NCBI RefSeq assembly: GCF_002368415.1
Contig: NZ_AP018290.1
Location: 10,283,717 to 10,347,716, forward strand
Direction: 5' to 3'
DNA length: 64,000 bases
DNA from: Calothrix sp. NIES-4105
GTDB lineage: Bacteria; Cyanobacteriota; Cyanobacteriia; Cyanobacteriales; Nostocaceae
The position numbers and the translations under genes are program-made. How positions within the stretch are numbered: the stretch's first letter is position 1; each line of letters opens with the position of its first letter. Of this stretch, positions 18,725 to 30,441 are shown piece after piece. Under the pieces are notes generated by a model, which saw only the letters and a list, made by a program, of their open reading frames with translations, was not told the DNA's origin and ran no database searches.

Positions 18725-18750
18725 TTCCGACTTATTAAAAAAGTCGGGAA
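18725..18750 (+). terminator. TTCCGACTT...AAGTCGGGAA hairpin
   Basis: A hairpin with arms TTCCGACTT and AAGTCGGGAA. The same ATTCCCGACTT/AAGTCGGGAAT design recurs at 46285-46315 and 51108-51133, each just past a gene end, so it behaves like a portable terminator element. There is no strong T-run. Confidence 0.6.
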
Positions 18751-18794
18751 TCTGGAATAATTGTAGATAAATACACAACAATTTAAAATTTACA

Positions 18795-19763
18795 ATGGTA
18801 TGGACTTCTCTCCATGCAGCAATACATCGAACTATCCGCGCGCGTAATTTACTTGCACCTCAACAACGTTTATTAATAGCGGTGTCTGGTGGGCAAGATT
18901 CGCTATGTTTATTGAAATTGCTATTAGATTTACAATCTAAATGGGAATGGCAATTAGGTGTTGCTCATTGTAACCACTGCTGGCGCCATGATTCAACAGC
19001 GAATGCAAAACATGTAGAGGATTTAGTACGCTCTTACTCGATACCTTTTTATTTGGAAACTGCCTCTAAACCAGTAGATACTGAAGCAACAGCACGTCAA
19101 TGGCGTTATCAAGTTTTAACGCAAGTGGCTATTCAATATAACTACACTTGTGTTATTACAGGACATACTGCTAGCGATAGAGCCGAAACTCTACTTTATA
19201 ATTTGATGCGTGGTACTGGCGCCGATGGGTTACAAGCTTTGACATGGCGGCGCCCGCTTGCTGATAATGTAGAAGTGGTGCGTCCTTTGTTAGAAATCAC
19301 TCGTTCTCAAACTGGTCTATTTTGCCAAGATTTTCAATTACCAATTTGGGAAGATTCAACGAATCATGATTTAAAATACGCTCGTAACCGTATTCGTCAA
19401 GAGTTGCTACCGTATTTACACGAGAATTTTAATCCTCAAGTTGAGTCTAATCTTGCCCAAACTGCTGAATTGTTACAAGCTGATGTTGAGTATTTAGAAG
19501 ATGCTGCGCGCGAGTTACGAGAAAAAGCAACACTAAATCAATATCCTATCAAATTAAATCGTGGTGTTTTACAAAGGGCGCCGCTTGCTTTACAACGAAG
19601 GGTGATGCGTCAGGTTTTACTCGAAGTTCTTCCTCAGTCCCCAAATTTTGAACATATTGAAAAATTAACTGGTTTAATTTCGGCGCCTAGACGTTCTCAA
19701 ACTGACCCTTTTCCTGGTGGTGTTATTGCTTTTGTTGAGGATGATTGGATTTGTTTCAGGTAA
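18795..19763 (+). CDS. tilS: tRNA(Ile)-lysidine synthetase
   Basis: 322 residues. The PP-loop SGGQDS (residues 31-36) binds ATP, and the DSTNHDLKYARNRIR segment carries the family motif for tRNA recognition. It converts C34 of the CAU-anticodon tRNA-Ile to lysidine so that AUA is read. Like most cyanobacterial forms it lacks the full C-terminal domains of E. coli TilS. It starts at ATG 18795. The following aldehyde dehydrogenase is 57 bp away, across an ACAAAGG repeat (about 19773-19801). Confidence 0.95.
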   Translation: MVWTSLHAAIHRTIRARNLLAPQQRLLIAVSGGQDSLCLLKLLLDLQSKWEWQLGVAHCNHCWRHDSTANAKHVEDLVRSYSIPFYLETASKPVDTEATARQWRYQVLTQVAIQYNYTCVITGHTASDRAETLLYNLMRGTGADGLQALTWRRPLADNVEVVRPLLEITRSQTGLFCQDFQLPIWEDSTNHDLKYARNRIRQELLPYLHENFNPQVESNLAQTAELLQADVEYLEDAARELREKATLNQYPIKLNRGVLQRAPLALQRRVMRQVLLEVLPQSPNFEHIEKLTGLISAPRRSQTDPFPGGVIAFVEDDWICFR

Positions 19764-19820
19764 AATGAAACGAACCACAAAGGGCACAAAGGTCACAAAG
19801 GAAGAAAGAAGAGTTTGTCA

Positions 19821-21299
19821 ATGATAACTAATAATACTTTATCTAATTATATTAACGGGGAATGGGTTGCATCCGATGCTACTCAGCATTTAGATGTTTT
19901 TAACCCTGCGACAAATGAAGTTATTGCTAAGGTACCTTTATCTACTGCGTCTGAAGTTAATGAGGCTGTTCAGGGTGCTATGACCGCTTTTAAAATATGG
20001 CGCCGGACTCCACCTACTGAGAGGGTTCAGTATTTATTTAAACTCAGAAATTTATTATTAGAAAATTTTGATGATTTGGCTTCTACAATAACAACTGAGT
20101 GTGGGAAAACGCTTGCTGAAGCTAAGGGAGAAATGCAGCGCGCGGTTGAGAATGTTGAAGTTGCCTGTGGTATCCCGATGATGATGCAGGGTGTTAATAG
20201 CGAAGATATTGCGCGCGGTATTGATGAAATGATGATACGGCAACCGCTTGGTGTATGCGCGGTTATTTGCCCGTTTAATTTTCCTGGTATGATTCCGTTC
20301 TGGTTTTTACCTTATGCTATTGCTTGCGGCAATACCTATATTGTTAAACCTTCGGAAAAGGTACCACTGACGATGCAAAAAATATTTCAATTACTTGAAA
20401 AAACTGGTTTGCCTAAAGGGGTTATTAATTTGGTTAATGGCGCCAAGGATGTTGTTGATGCTATTCTTGACCATCCTAGCATTCGGGCTATTAGCTTTGT
20501 TGGCTCTACTCCTGTGGCGAAATATATATATAGTCGTGGCGCCCTTCATGGTAAACGGGTACAGTGTCAAGGTGGGGCAAAAAATCCTATTATTATTTTG
20601 CCTGATGCTGATATATCTATGACTACCCGCATTGCTGCTGATAGTGCTTTTGGCTGTGCTGGACAAAGATGTTTAGCTGCTTCTTTAGCTATAACGGTGG
20701 GTGATGCGAAGCGAACTTTTACTGAAGCTATTTCTGCAACTGCTTCAGAGCGAGTTGTGGGTAATGGTTTGGAACAGGGTGTGGAAATGGGGCCTGTTAT
20801 TTCTCTTGAGAGTCAACAGCGTATCGAAGCTTTAATTCAAAAGGGTACTTCGGAAGGTGCAAAGGTACTAGTAGATGGGCGCCGACCACAAATAAGTGGT
20901 TATGAAAACGGTTATTTTGTACGTCCCACGATTTTGCAAGATGTTGACCCTGGTTCTGAGATTGCTAGAACAGAAATTTTTGGTCCAGTATTGAGCTTAA
21001 TTCACCTTAATACAATAGATGAGGCTATATCTCTTGTGAATAGCGGTCAATACGGAAATATGGCTTGTTTATTTACTACTAGTGGAGGTGCCGCACGCAA
21101 ATTTCGCTACGAGGCTGAGGCTGGTAATGTTGGTATCAATATTGGTGTTGCGGCGCCGATGGCGTTTTTCCCTTTTAGCGGTTGGAAGGAAAGTTTTTTT
21201 GGTGATTTACACGGTCAAGGTAATCACGCTGTTGAATTTTTTACACAAACTAAGGTTGTGGTTGAACGCTGGCGCGAAGATTGGGGGCGCCAATTTTAA
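19821..21299 (+). CDS. Aldehyde dehydrogenase, methylmalonate-semialdehyde type (CoA-acylating)
   Basis: 492 residues from ATG 19821. It has the subfamily-specific stretches [18 protein letters not shown], the catalytic Cys in [16 protein letters not shown] and the C-terminal [20 protein letters not shown], which together mark the MmsA/IolA branch: NAD- and CoA-dependent oxidation of malonate or methylmalonate semialdehyde. The general Glu base of many ALDHs appears replaced (QCQGGAKN), as is normal in this branch. No valine- or inositol-catabolism genes surround it, so the physiological substrate is open. A TTG two codons upstream (19815) is possible. Confidence 0.88.
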   Translation: MITNNTLSNYINGEWVASDATQHLDVFNPATNEVIAKVPLSTASEVNEAVQGAMTAFKIWRRTPPTERVQYLFKLRNLLLENFDDLASTITTECGKTLAEAKGEMQRAVENVEVACGIPMMMQGVNSEDIARGIDEMMIRQPLGVCAVICPFNFPGMIPFWFLPYAIACGNTYIVKPSEKVPLTMQKIFQLLEKTGLPKGVINLVNGAKDVVDAILDHPSIRAISFVGSTPVAKYIYSRGALHGKRVQCQGGAKNPIIILPDADISMTTRIAADSAFGCAGQRCLAASLAITVGDAKRTFTEAISATASERVVGNGLEQGVEMGPVISLESQQRIEALIQKGTSEGAKVLVDGRRPQISGYENGYFVRPTILQDVDPGSEIARTEIFGPVLSLIHLNTIDEAISLVNSGQYGNMACLFTTSGGAARKFRYEAEAGNVGINIGVAAPMAFFPFSGWKESFFGDLHGQGNHAVEFFTQTKVVVERWREDWGRQF

Positions 21300-21663
21300 T
21301 ACATTTTTGTGGAGGATTTTTGGAATTTTTTAATATAAATCTAGGCTTTTTGTTAGGATTTAACAATTTAGCTATTCTTAATGTGCTAAGTGATGGTATC
21401 CTAATTAATAGGATGGAGATTTTACTCATTAGGGTGCAATATTTTACAGAAGCTCTAGCTTTGTGAATTCTATGCCCAATCTTCAGTTTATACTAGGGCT
21501 TTCTCAGGGTTCATCACTGCCAATTTTGGCTCACAATGTATTTATTAGAAGCTTTTTGCCTGGATATTGGACGGGCAGGATGCCCGTTCCACAAGATAAT
21601 TAACACTAGATAATTAACACTAGATAATTAACACTAGGTAGTTAATTGGATTTTTGGGAGTTA
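21300..21663. other. Intergenic with short repeats
   Basis: No gene is visible. It contains an inverted repeat ATCCTAATTAATAGGAT (about 21399-21415), the palindrome 21569-21590 with a CACAAG tail, and three tandem copies of a 14-bp unit TAACACTAGATAAT (about 21601-21642). It separates convergent genes. Confidence 0.55.
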
Positions 21664-22866
21664 TTAAACGTATTTTTGTGTAAATTCACACATTAAATCT
21701 ACGCGACCTTTACGCAACATTGCAGGGTCTAAACGCTCTGTTGTGTTACATGTCATTAAAATTACTAGTTTTTGCTGTATTTGAATACCACCTTCATCAA
21801 TAACACTTTGATAAAGTGTTCCATCGAGTAAGCTCAATATATGTTCGGTTTTATTGTTGTATTGAGCAACTTCTGACGCGCGGTTTTGTGCTAGATTATC
21901 TGCTTCGTTGATGATTATACAAATTCGCTCTAGGTATGTGGGCGGTACGAAGTTTGTAATTGCATCATGGTCTAAGATAAATATTACGTAGCCAAGCGGT
22001 ACGAGTATTTCTTTGGCTACTGCTTGCGTCCATGCTGTTTTACCTGTTCCTGGTTCTCCATGCACTAATACTGCTAGTTGATTTTGTGTTAGTACTGTTT
22101 GCTGTACTGCGTCGGTGAAATTTTGAATGTCTGACCCAAAAGTGCGGATTGGATATTGACTTTGTACTTTTCCTACACGACTTTGATATCCACTTAGCAT
22201 TACTGCTAAATCATATGTCGCTTTGTTTACTAATGGCGCCAAATTTCTAGCCATTAAAGAATAATGGCGCCGTCCTCGGTCATAAGGGTCAATTTGTAAC
22301 CAAACGTCGTACTTTGACCAATATGCGTAAACAGTGTTGAGAACATCAAGACGTTCCCAGCTAATAAATTTTTCTGGAGGAAAATAAAAGTCCCGCTCAG
22401 AGTAGTACTGTGTGATAATATCAGGGCGACCAAGTATTTCCAAACTTCGCAATACTGTAATTTCTTGCAGACGGTTCAAAACGTAGTCGATAGGAATGCT
22501 GTTACGACTGACAAACTGAACTATCGGTGTTTCGCTACTTAAAATATCTTTATAACGATGGTCTGGTGTTAGGGGTTGCGGAGTAATGTAATTCCAGTAT
22601 TTCTCAAACTCCGCGCGGGTGTAGTCAGAAGCAACATTTAGTATATTTGCCCACCAACTATAATCCCTTCTTCCTAAAGCATCAGCGTAAAAGCTTGCTA
22701 GATTAACGCTTCTTTGGCTTAACTCCTGTGTGTCGTTCCATACTAACTCCCAAAAATATTTAATTTCAAAATCGCGCCGAAATGGTCGCCAACCGCTAGC
22801 AAGCAGGTTGTGACGATTTCTATTTTCAGCGGAGCCATCGTTGTTTCTAAAATAATCAAAATCCAT
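21664..22866 (-). CDS. AAA-family ATPase
   Basis: 400 residues. The C-terminal about 140 residues hold a single AAA core: Walker A GEPGTGKT (about residues 268-275), Walker B-like ICIIINEADN, a sensor 1-type LVILMTCNT and an arginine-finger-like LRKGRVD. The protein stops almost directly after this motif, so the usual AAA helical lid is missing. The N-terminal about 250 residues are helical, Tyr/Trp-rich and unrecognised. It lies 129 bp downstream of the small cheB gene on the same strand. A remodelling ATPase is likely; its target is unknown. Confidence 0.75.
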   Translation of the reverse strand: MDFDYFRNNDGSAENRNRHNLLASGWRPFRRDFEIKYFWELVWNDTQELSQRSVNLASFYADALGRRDYSWWANILNVASDYTRAEFEKYWNYITPQPLTPDHRYKDILSSETPIVQFVSRNSIPIDYVLNRLQEITVLRSLEILGRPDIITQYYSERDFYFPPEKFISWERLDVLNTVYAYWSKYDVWLQIDPYDRGRRHYSLMARNLAPLVNKATYDLAVMLSGYQSRVGKVQSQYPIRTFGSDIQNFTDAVQQTVLTQNQLAVLVHGEPGTGKTAWTQAVAKEILVPLGYVIFILDHDAITNFVPPTYLERICIIINEADNLAQNRASEVAQYNNKTEHILSLLDGTLYQSVIDEGGIQIQQKLVILMTCNTTERLDPAMLRKGRVDLMCEFTQKYV

Positions 22867-22995
22867 ATTTCAGTTTTATAACACTGATAAAGCGGGCATT
22901 GGCGATACAAATCTATATAACGCAAGAGCGATAATAGCTATGTGTAGATAATAAATAAAATTTTAAACAAATTTTTTATTGTAAGTGGTGCTGTA

Positions 22996-23562
22996 TTATA
23001 TGATAATACAATATTTAAGTAAAAAGGGGACAATTTCAGTTAAAGGTAGAATTTTTGTATCTGGAACTGCTGCAATTGCGGCTTTAGGCATAGTTGGGGT
23101 CATGGCAGTGCTAGGTTCTTGAACGATTGTTAAACCGCCATAATTTTTAATTTTAGCTAGTCCTTGGGCGCCGTCGTGATTTGCGCCGGTTAAAATGATG
23201 CCAATGAGTCGTTCGAGATAAGCATCGGCGGCTGTTTCAAATAGTACGGATATTGAAGGTCGAGCATAGCAAACTGGCGCCTCTGTTGACAAGGCAAAAT
23301 AACCAGGTTCTACAAGTAAATGATAGTTGGCTGGAGCAATATAAATATTTCCGTTAATAATTGGTGTTTTATCTTCGGCTTCTATAACTGGTAGTAAAGT
23401 GTGTTGTTGGAGAACGTGAATTAATTCACCATCCGAAAACGTATGACGATGTTGAACAATGGCTATAGCAATAGGTAAATTTTTCGGTAAACTTGAAAAT
23501 ATAGTCGAGAGTGCTTGTAATCCTCCCATTGATGTACCAATCACTACTAGGTCATATTTCAT
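22996..23562 (-). CDS. cheB: CheB-type protein-glutamate methylesterase (catalytic domain only)
   Basis: 188 residues, a stand-alone CheB methylesterase domain without receiver. The catalytic triad is visible: Ser11 in GTSMGG, His38 in IVQHRH and Asp130 in GANHDGA. It removes methyl esters from glutamates of signalling proteins. Its ATG overlaps the cheR stop by four bases (23559-23562), which indicates translational coupling. With the poly-HAMP hybrid kinase upstream, CheR and CheB could adjust that kinase or another soluble receptor by reversible methylation; this is inference from context. Confidence 0.92.
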   Translation of the reverse strand: MKYDLVVIGTSMGGLQALSTIFSSLPKNLPIAIAIVQHRHTFSDGELIHVLQQHTLLPVIEAEDKTPIINGNIYIAPANYHLLVEPGYFALSTEAPVCYARPSISVLFETAADAYLERLIGIILTGANHDGAQGLAKIKNYGGLTIVQEPSTAMTPTMPKAAIAAVPDTKILPLTEIVPFLLKYCIII

Positions 23563-24395
23563 GGCGTGACCCTCCGAAACAGTTTCTCGCTTGCATCTAA
23601 CGCTTCATAATTAGATTGGTAAGGTGTACTTATTAGTGACTCATGCTTTCCCAATCCCAAAATGCCAAATCTTCTGAGACTAGTGTATAAAAGTTTGTGA
23701 ACTTTGTCTTGTAGTTGTTTATCGAAGTAGATTAATACGTTACGACAAAAAATTACATTAAATTCATTGAAAGATGAGTCTGTAACGAGATTATGTGCAG
23801 AAAATACGATATTTTTCTTTAATGACGGCGAAAACATGGCGCCATCTAAGTTTGCTGTGTAGTACTCGGAGAAAGCTTTTTGACCTCCAGCTAGTTGGTA
23901 AAGTTGTGTATATTCTTGCATTAACCGCAGGGGATAAATACCTAGTTTTGCTTTCTTTACAACTTCCTCATTCATGTCTGTAGCGTAGATGCGGCAGCGG
24001 TGATATAATCCTTCTTCCAACAGCATTATTGCCATTGAATATACCTCTTCTCCTGTAGAACATCCAGCGTGCCAAATACGAATAAATGGATAAGTACGTA
24101 GTAAAGGAATGGCTTTGGTTCTAAAAGCGACATAAAAGCTGGGGTCACGAAACATAGAAGTGACGTTTACCGTCAAATTTAATAAGAAACGCTCTAAACA
24201 ACTTTTATCGTGTAAAATTCTATCTTGAAGACTAGAAACAGTAGTTAGATTTTCTGCCCGAATTACATTCCATATACGACGTTTTAGCGAAGCCATTGCA
24301 TAATTACGGAAGTCAAAGCCATAATAACGATATATTCCTTCCAGTAATAGCTGGACTTCTATGTCTTCTAGTTCATTCGGACGTGGTGGGAGCAT
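23559..24395 (-). CDS. cheR: CheR-type protein-glutamate methyltransferase
   Basis: 278 residues. An N-terminal helical domain (about 1-85) precedes a SAM-binding domain with WHAGCSTGEEVYSMAI (motif I), YATDMNEEVV and the NVIFCRNVLIYFDKQ motif characteristic of CheR. It transfers methyl groups from SAM to glutamates. It is coupled to cheB by a 4-bp overlap and follows the 1946-residue kinase on the same strand after a 205-bp gap full of heptamer repeats, so co-transcription with the kinase is possible but not assured. Confidence 0.93.
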   Translation of the reverse strand: MLPPRPNELEDIEVQLLLEGIYRYYGFDFRNYAMASLKRRIWNVIRAENLTTVSSLQDRILHDKSCLERFLLNLTVNVTSMFRDPSFYVAFRTKAIPLLRTYPFIRIWHAGCSTGEEVYSMAIMLLEEGLYHRCRIYATDMNEEVVKKAKLGIYPLRLMQEYTQLYQLAGGQKAFSEYYTANLDGAMFSPSLKKNIVFSAHNLVTDSSFNEFNVIFCRNVLIYFDKQLQDKVHKLLYTSLRRFGILGLGKHESLISTPYQSNYEALDASEKLFRRVTP

Positions 24396-24445
24396 AAAAG
24401 GTCAAGGGTCAGAATTTAGGAAGCAGGAGGTAGGAGGAACTGTAG

Positions 24446-24600
24446 GGTGGGCACTGCCCACCGTACAAGGCGCGGAGTTATCACTTAATTTTTTCTTATC
24501 ACTCAGCACTTAGCACTTAGCACTCAGCACTCAACACTTAGCACTTAGCACTCAGCACTCAGCACTCAGCACTCAGCACTCATAACTCAGCACTTATAAC
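24446..24600. repeat. GGTGGGCA palindrome and GCACTCA/GCACTTA heptamer array
   Basis: The palindrome at 24446-24462 is followed by about a dozen 7- to 8-bp units (ACTCAGC and ACTTAGC variants) at 24500-24600, running up to the stop codon of the kinase gene. This is a classic short tandemly repeated repetitive sequence of filamentous cyanobacteria. Copy number is likely variable. Confidence 0.85.
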
Positions 24601-27600
24601 TTACTTATAGAGCCAAACTCTTAACAGTGACAGGAGTTGCTGGGTGTCAACAGGTTTGGTGATGTAGTCGGAGGCGCCGGCGTTGATGCATTTTTCTCGG
24701 TCGCCTTTCATTGCTTTTGCTGTTAAAGCTATTATTGGTAAAGTTTTAAATTGGCTTATGGAGCGTATAGATTGCATTGTTTCATAGCCGTCCATCCCTG
24801 GCATCATAATATCTATAAGAACAAGATTAATATCATGGGTTGTTTGGAGGATGGAAATACCGTCGCTGCCGTTTTCTGCATAGACAGTTTGCATTTTGTA
24901 ACGCTCTAATAAGCTGGTGAGAGCAAATATATTTCGCACGTCATCGTCTATTATTAAGATTTTTTTCCCCGTCAGCACTTGGTCTTTGTGCTGTAACTGT
25001 TCAAGCATTTGGCGTTGAGGCGCCGATAAATTTTCTTGAACTCGGTGTAAAAATAAAGCTGTTTCATCTAACAAACGTTCGGGTGAACGCACGTCTTTAA
25101 TAATGATAGAGTCGCTAATACGACGTAGTTCGCTTTCTTCAGTAGAAGTTAATTCTTTTCCTGTATAGATAATAATCGGTAGATAAGCTAAGTTCGCTTG
25201 CTGTTTGATTTGCTCTATTAACTCGAAGCCTGTCATATCGGGTAGTCCTAGGTCTAAGACTAAACAGTCAAAGTGTCTGTTTTGTAAAGCTTCCAATGCT
25301 GCCGCACCTGTACTAACTGCTTCCGTTGCTACATCGCTATTGCTAATAAGCTCTACAAGACTTTGACGCTGGGTAGCATCGTCCTCTACAATTAACAAAT
25401 TTTTGACTTGACGTTCAACAAATTCTCGAATTTGACTCAAAGCATTTAATAAAGAATTATGCTCAACAGGTTTTTGCAGGTAAGCTATTGCTCCTTGTTG
25501 TAAACTTCGCTGGCGCCCTTCGTCTACACTCATTATATGAACAGGAATATGACGAGTGTTAAGGTCATGTTTGAGACGGTCAAGAACTGTCCAACCATCC
25601 ATAACAGGTAGGTTCATATCAAGCATAATTGCTGTAGGTTGATACAAACGCGCCATTGCTAAACCAACATCGCCGCGCGTTGCTACTATAACTTTAAAAT
25701 TTTGCTGTTGTGCTATATCTATCAAAATGCGGACGAAGTTAAGGTCATCTTCGATTATCAATAGCAAACTTTCTCCAGGTTGAATATTTTCCCGATCATC
25801 TTCAATTGCTTGCTCACTCAACAATTGTGCTTCATCAATTACTGCTGGCTCAACCACGTTACTAATAATATTAGGTGCTGGAAGATTATTAGCCGCAACT
25901 GTTATCGTATTTTTTACATTAGTTATGTGATTACCGCTATTACCTGGAAAAGGTTGATTGGAATAAGACTGAGGCAAATAAAGTGTAAAAGTACTACCCT
26001 TGCCTAACTCGCTGACTAAGCGAATCTCACCTCCTAGTAGATGAGCAATTTCCCGACTAATTGATAATCCTAAGCCTGTACCATCGTATTTACGGCTAGT
26101 GGTACCATCTACCTGTTGGAATGCTTCAAAGATTATCTGCTGTTTATCACGGGCAATTCCAATACCAGTGTCGGTGACAGCAAATGCAATCACGCGCTCA
26201 CTGCGGTTCAAAATTTCTTTATCTGAACTCCAGCCAGAAGTCGCTAATGATACTGTTAAACTGACGTAACCTTGCTCAGTAAATTTAAAAGCGTTTGATA
26301 AAAGATTTTTTAGTATTTGCTGTAGCCGTTTTGCATCTGTATAAATAGCACGAGGCAAATGCGGGTCAAAATGAATACGCAGGTCTAGGTTGCGGTCGGT
26401 TGCGAAGGCGCGAAAATTTATTTCAATATGTTGTTGTAAGTCATGAAATAATGTTTCATGAATTTCTACTGACATTGTGCCAGATTCAATCTTGGCTAAG
26501 TCAAGAATGTCGTTTATTAATGCCAGCAAATCATTTCCCGCAGAATATATGGTACGGCTATACTCTACTTGTTTAGCCGTTAAATTTGCTTCGCTGTTCT
26601 CAGATAGTAGCCCTGCCAAAATTAGTAAACTATTTAGTGGAGTTCTAAGTTCGTGAGACATGTTGGCGAGGAACTGCGACTTATATTTAGAAGTCATTGC
26701 CAACTGTTCGGCTTTTTCTTCTAAAGCTTGACGCGCTTGTTCTATTTCGTTATTTTTGCGCTCGACCTCTCGGTTCTGCACTGCAAGCAATTCGGCTTTT
26801 TCTTCTAATTCTTCGTTTGTTTGCTGCAATTGCTCTTGTTGACGTTTCAGTAATTCTTCGGATGCTTTAAGTGATTGTGCTTGTTGTTCGAGACGTTGGT
26901 TAGTTTCAGTTAGTTCTTTTTGCTGACTTTGTAATTCTTCTGCTAGGGACTGAGACTGTTTGAGTAATTCCTCTGTTCGCATACTCGCAGAAATTGTGTT
27001 TAGTACGATAGCGATACTTTCGGTAAGTTGGTCTAAGAAAGTGAGATGAATTTCGCTAAAGCGGTGGAAGGATGCTAGCTCAATAACTGCTGTAACTTGT
27101 CCTTCAAATAACACTGGTAACACAACGACATCTAGGGGTGTAGCTTCGCCTAAGCCTGAACTAACTTTTATATAGTCATGTGGTACCTGAGTTAATAAAA
27201 TTCGCTCTTTTTCTAAAGCACATTGACCTACTAAACCTTCACCTAAATAGAAACGGTTAGACAAATTTTTGCGTTCGCGGTAAGCATAGCTGCTGATTAA
27301 TTTCAAAAACTGCGGGTGATTGTCTACTGTTTCCATTAGGTAAAACAATCCTTTTTGTGCGGTAACAAGCGGCGCCAACTCCGATAAAATTAATTTGGTG
27401 ACTGTTTCCAAATCTCGCTGTCCCTGCAACATGCGGGTAAATTTAGCCAAATTAGTTTTGAGCCAGTCTTGTTCAGTATTTTTACGAGTTGTACCTCGTA
27501 AATTAGCAATCATCTGGTTGATATTATCTTTAAGGGCAGCAAGTTCACCTTGTGCGTCAACGGCAATTGATTGAGTTAAATCACCTTTAGTAACAGCTGT

Positions 27601-30441
27601 TGCAACTTCAGCAATTGCACGTACTTGATTTGTTAAATTTGCCGCTAATTCATTAACGTTGTCTGTTAAGTCGCGCCAAATACCTGATGCACCTGGAACT
27701 TTCGCTTGTCCACCTAGTTTCCCTTCTATTCCAACTTCGCGCGCAACAGTTGTTACTTGGTCGGCAAACGTAGCTAACGTATCAATCATTTCATTAATTG
27801 TTTCCGCTAGCGTTTCAATTTCTCCTTGAGCATCTAATACCAACTTGCGTTTTAAGTTTCCATTTGCTACCGCTGTAACGATTTTGGCGATTCCTCGCAC
27901 TTGTGCCGTCAAGTTACCTGCCATTGAGTTGACGTTATCGGTCAAATCTTTCCAAATACCTGCTACACCAATAACCTGCGCTTGACCACCTAATTTACCC
28001 TCAGTTCCTACCTCACGCGCGACACGAGTTACTTCTGATGCGAATGAGTTGAGTTGGACAACCATCGTATTAATGGTATTTTTCAAGTGCAGCATCTCTC
28101 CCTTGACATCTACGGTGATTTTCTTCGATAAATCACCACTCGCAATAGCTGTTGCAACTTCAGCAATATTACGTACTTGCCCTGTCAAATTTCCTGCCAT
28201 CAGGTTGACGTTATCGGTTAAATCTTTCCAAGTACCACCAACTCCGCGCACATAAGCTTGTACCCCAAGTTTACCTTCTGTTCCAACTTCACGCGCGACG
28301 CGGGTTACTTCAGAAGCAAACGAGTTAAGTTGATCAACCATCGTATTGATGGTATTTTTCAACTCTAAAATTTCACCCTTAACATCAACAGTAATTTTTT
28401 TGGATAAATCACCAGTTGCTACTGCTGTTGTTACAAGAGCAATGTTTCGTACTTGGTCAGTTAAACTACCCGCCATAAAGTTGACGCTGTCGGTCAAATC
28501 CTTCCAAGTGCCAGCTACACCTCGGACTTCTGCTTGTACCCCCAACTTTCCTTCGCTACCTACCTCGCGCGCAACTCTAGTTACCTCACTAGCAAATGAG
28601 TTGAGCTGGTCAACCATCGTATTGATGGTATTTTTCAACTCTAAAATTTCACCTTTAACATCAACAGTAATTTTTTTGGATAAATCACCTGTTGCTACTG
28701 CCGTGGTAACAAGAGCTATATTTCGCACTTGTGCAGTTAAACTACCTGCCATAAAGTTTACTGAATCTGTTAAGTCCTTCCACGTACCCGCCACACCGGT
28801 AACTTGTGCCTGACCACCAAGTTTTCCTTCGGCGCCGACTTCGCGTGCAACCCTTGTTACTTCCGATGCAAACGAGTTCAACTGATCAACCATAATATTA
28901 ATAGTATTTTTCAGTTGCAGCATTTCACCTTTTACATCTACGGTGATTTTTTTAGAAAGGTCACCTTTGGCAATGGCAGTTGTAACTTCAGCAATATTAC
29001 GAACTTGTGCAGTTAAACTACCTGCCATGAAGTTTACACTGTCGGTAAGGTCTTTCCAGGCACCAGCTACACCTTTGACTTCGGCTTGTACTCCTAATTT
29101 ACCGTCAGTTCCAACCTCACGTCCGACACGGGTTACTTCCGAAACGAAGGAGTTAAGCTGGTCAACCATCGTATTGATCGTATTTTTTAACTCTAAAATT
29201 TCACCTTTGACATCTACAGTAATTTTCTTCGATAAGTCACCATTAGCTACCGCAGTTGTTACCTCAGCAATATTCCTTACCTGCGCGGTTAAACTGCCAG
29301 CCATAAAATTAACTGACTCTGTTAAATCTTTCCAAGTACCAGCGACACCCCGAACTTCGGCTTGTACTCCTAATTGACCTTCCGAACCTACCTCGCGCGC
29401 GACTCTAGTTACCTCACTAGCAAATGAGTTAAGCTGATCAACCATCGTGTTGATGGTATTTTTCAACTCTAACATTTCACCTTTGACATCTACAGTAATC
29501 TTCTTCGATAAATCACCACCAGCTACTGCGGTCGTTACCTCAGCAATGTTTCGTACCTGTGATGTTAAGCTACCTGCCATCGAGTTCACACTATCGGTCA
29601 GGTCTTTCCAAGTACCGGCAACACCTTTAACATCTGCTTGTACACCCAATTTACCCTCGGTTCCCACATCACGGGCAACGCGAGTTACCTCACTAGCGAA
29701 CGAGTTGAGTTGGTCAACCATCGTGTTAATGGTATTTTTCAACTCTAAAATTTCCCCTTTTACATCTACAGTAATTTTCTTTGATAAATCACCATTAGCT
29801 ACGGCAGTCGTCACCTCAGCAATGTTGCGTAGCTGTGCGGTAAGATTGCCTCCCATCAAATTTACGCTGTCGGTTAAATTTTTCCAAGTACCAGCAACAC
29901 CAGGAACCAGTGCTTGTACGCCTAATTTTCCATCGGTTCCGACTTCGCGCGCGACTCGCGTTACTTCTTGTGAAAACGAATTTAGCTGTGTCACCATTGT
30001 ATTTACAATAGTGGCTGTTTGCAGAAACTCTCCTTGTAGTGGTCTACCCTGAATTTCTGTAGGGATAGTTTGCGATAAATCACCCTTTGCAACTGCTCTA
30101 ATTACACGAGTTGTTTCTGCTGTTGGTTGTACTAAGTCGCTAATTAAAGCATTCACAGAATCAATCGAACTTTTCCAGGCACCTTTAGCATGACCAATTG
30201 ACGCGCGCTCAGTAATTCTACCTTCTTTACCAACAACAGTACCAACACGCTCTAACTCAGCTGCCATGTGTTCGTTCATCTCAATAATGTCGTTGAGAGT
30301 GTCAGCAATTTTTCCGGCAATTCCTGTATGGTCGAGAGGCATTCGGGAACTAAAATTGCCTTTTTTGACTTCTGTAAGGGTTTTTAATAGCTGTTTGAGG
30401 TCGAAACTATCTGTGTCGCTAGCAATTTTTGAGGTCGTCAT
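24601..30441 (-). CDS. Giant soluble hybrid histidine kinase with about eleven HAMP-type repeats, GAF, kinase core and three receivers
   Basis: 1946 residues, no membrane helix or signal peptide. Residues 1 to about 980 are an array of HAMP-type modules repeated every 92 residues; each has a [14 protein letters not shown] part and a [13 protein letters not shown] part. A GAF domain follows (about 1010-1150), then a Gln/Glu-rich coiled coil (about 1150-1250). The HisKA box SHELRTPLN lies near 1255, with HATPase_c motifs to about 1500. Three receiver domains end the protein (about 1563-1667, 1680-1793, 1817-1943) with phospho-acceptor Asp in [14 protein letters not shown] and LIDIMMP. It probably senses an internal signal and passes phosphate through a relay. 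cheR and cheB follow on the same strand. Confidence 0.93.
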   Translation of the reverse strand: MTTSKIASDTDSFDLKQLLKTLTEVKKGNFSSRMPLDHTGIAGKIADTLNDIIEMNEHMAAELERVGTVVGKEGRITERASIGHAKGAWKSSIDSVNALISDLVQPTAETTRVIRAVAKGDLSQTIPTEIQGRPLQGEFLQTATIVNTMVTQLNSFSQEVTRVAREVGTDGKLGVQALVPGVAGTWKNLTDSVNLMGGNLTAQLRNIAEVTTAVANGDLSKKITVDVKGEILELKNTINTMVDQLNSFASEVTRVARDVGTEGKLGVQADVKGVAGTWKDLTDSVNSMAGSLTSQVRNIAEVTTAVAGGDLSKKITVDVKGEMLELKNTINTMVDQLNSFASEVTRVAREVGSEGQLGVQAEVRGVAGTWKDLTESVNFMAGSLTAQVRNIAEVTTAVANGDLSKKITVDVKGEILELKNTINTMVDQLNSFVSEVTRVGREVGTDGKLGVQAEVKGVAGAWKDLTDSVNFMAGSLTAQVRNIAEVTTAIAKGDLSKKITVDVKGEMLQLKNTINIMVDQLNSFASEVTRVAREVGAEGKLGGQAQVTGVAGTWKDLTDSVNFMAGSLTAQVRNIALVTTAVATGDLSKKITVDVKGEILELKNTINTMVDQLNSFASEVTRVAREVGSEGKLGVQAEVRGVAGTWKDLTDSVNFMAGSLTDQVRNIALVTTAVATGDLSKKITVDVKGEILELKNTINTMVDQLNSFASEVTRVAREVGTEGKLGVQAYVRGVGGTWKDLTDNVNLMAGNLTGQVRNIAEVATAIASGDLSKKITVDVKGEMLHLKNTINTMVVQLNSFASEVTRVAREVGTEGKLGGQAQVIGVAGIWKDLTDNVNSMAGNLTAQVRGIAKIVTAVANGNLKRKLVLDAQGEIETLAETINEMIDTLATFADQVTTVAREVGIEGKLGGQAKVPGASGIWRDLTDNVNELAANLTNQVRAIAEVATAVTKGDLTQSIAVDAQGELAALKDNINQMIANLRGTTRKNTEQDWLKTNLAKFTRMLQGQRDLETVTKLILSELAPLVTAQKGLFYLMETVDNHPQFLKLISSYAYRERKNLSNRFYLGEGLVGQCALEKERILLTQVPHDYIKVSSGLGEATPLDVVVLPVLFEGQVTAVIELASFHRFSEIHLTFLDQLTESIAIVLNTISASMRTEELLKQSQSLAEELQSQQKELTETNQRLEQQAQSLKASEELLKRQQEQLQQTNEELEEKAELLAVQNREVERKNNEIEQARQALEEKAEQLAMTSKYKSQFLANMSHELRTPLNSLLILAGLLSENSEANLTAKQVEYSRTIYSAGNDLLALINDILDLAKIESGTMSVEIHETLFHDLQQHIEINFRAFATDRNLDLRIHFDPHLPRAIYTDAKRLQQILKNLLSNAFKFTEQGYVSLTVSLATSGWSSDKEILNRSERVIAFAVTDTGIGIARDKQQIIFEAFQQVDGTTSRKYDGTGLGLSISREIAHLLGGEIRLVSELGKGSTFTLYLPQSYSNQPFPGNSGNHITNVKNTITVAANNLPAPNIISNVVEPAVIDEAQLLSEQAIEDDRENIQPGESLLLIIEDDLNFVRILIDIAQQQNFKVIVATRGDVGLAMARLYQPTAIMLDMNLPVMDGWTVLDRLKHDLNTRHIPVHIMSVDEGRQRSLQQGAIAYLQKPVEHNSLLNALSQIREFVERQVKNLLIVEDDATQRQSLVELISNSDVATEAVSTGAAALEALQNRHFDCLVLDLGLPDMTGFELIEQIKQQANLAYLPIIIYTGKELTSTEESELRRISDSIIIKDVRSPERLLDETALFLHRVQENLSAPQRQMLEQLQHKDQVLTGKKILIIDDDVRNIFALTSLLERYKMQTVYAENGSDGISILQTTHDINLVLIDIMMPGMDGYETMQSIRSISQFKTLPIIALTAKAMKGDREKCINAGASDYITKPVDTQQLLSLLRVWLYK
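27560..30150 (-). repeat. 276-bp tandem repeats within the kinase gene
   Basis: The DNA of the HAMP array is repeated in register every 276 bp, with long near-identical stretches (e.g. the segments coding for [17 protein letters not shown]). The five or six central units (about 28050-29750) are most alike and the outer ones are diverged, as expected from unequal crossing-over and gene conversion. Open antisense frames here are a by-product of the repeat. Confidence 0.85.

Noticed and set aside
24500-24600. Possible CRISPR or satellite array
   Set aside because: Units are only seven to eight bases with no spacers; it is a heptamer STRR.
28049-30052. Long open frames on the plus strand opposite the kinase gene
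   Set aside because: They are mirror frames of the HAMP repeats, have no ribosome sites and repeat with the same period.
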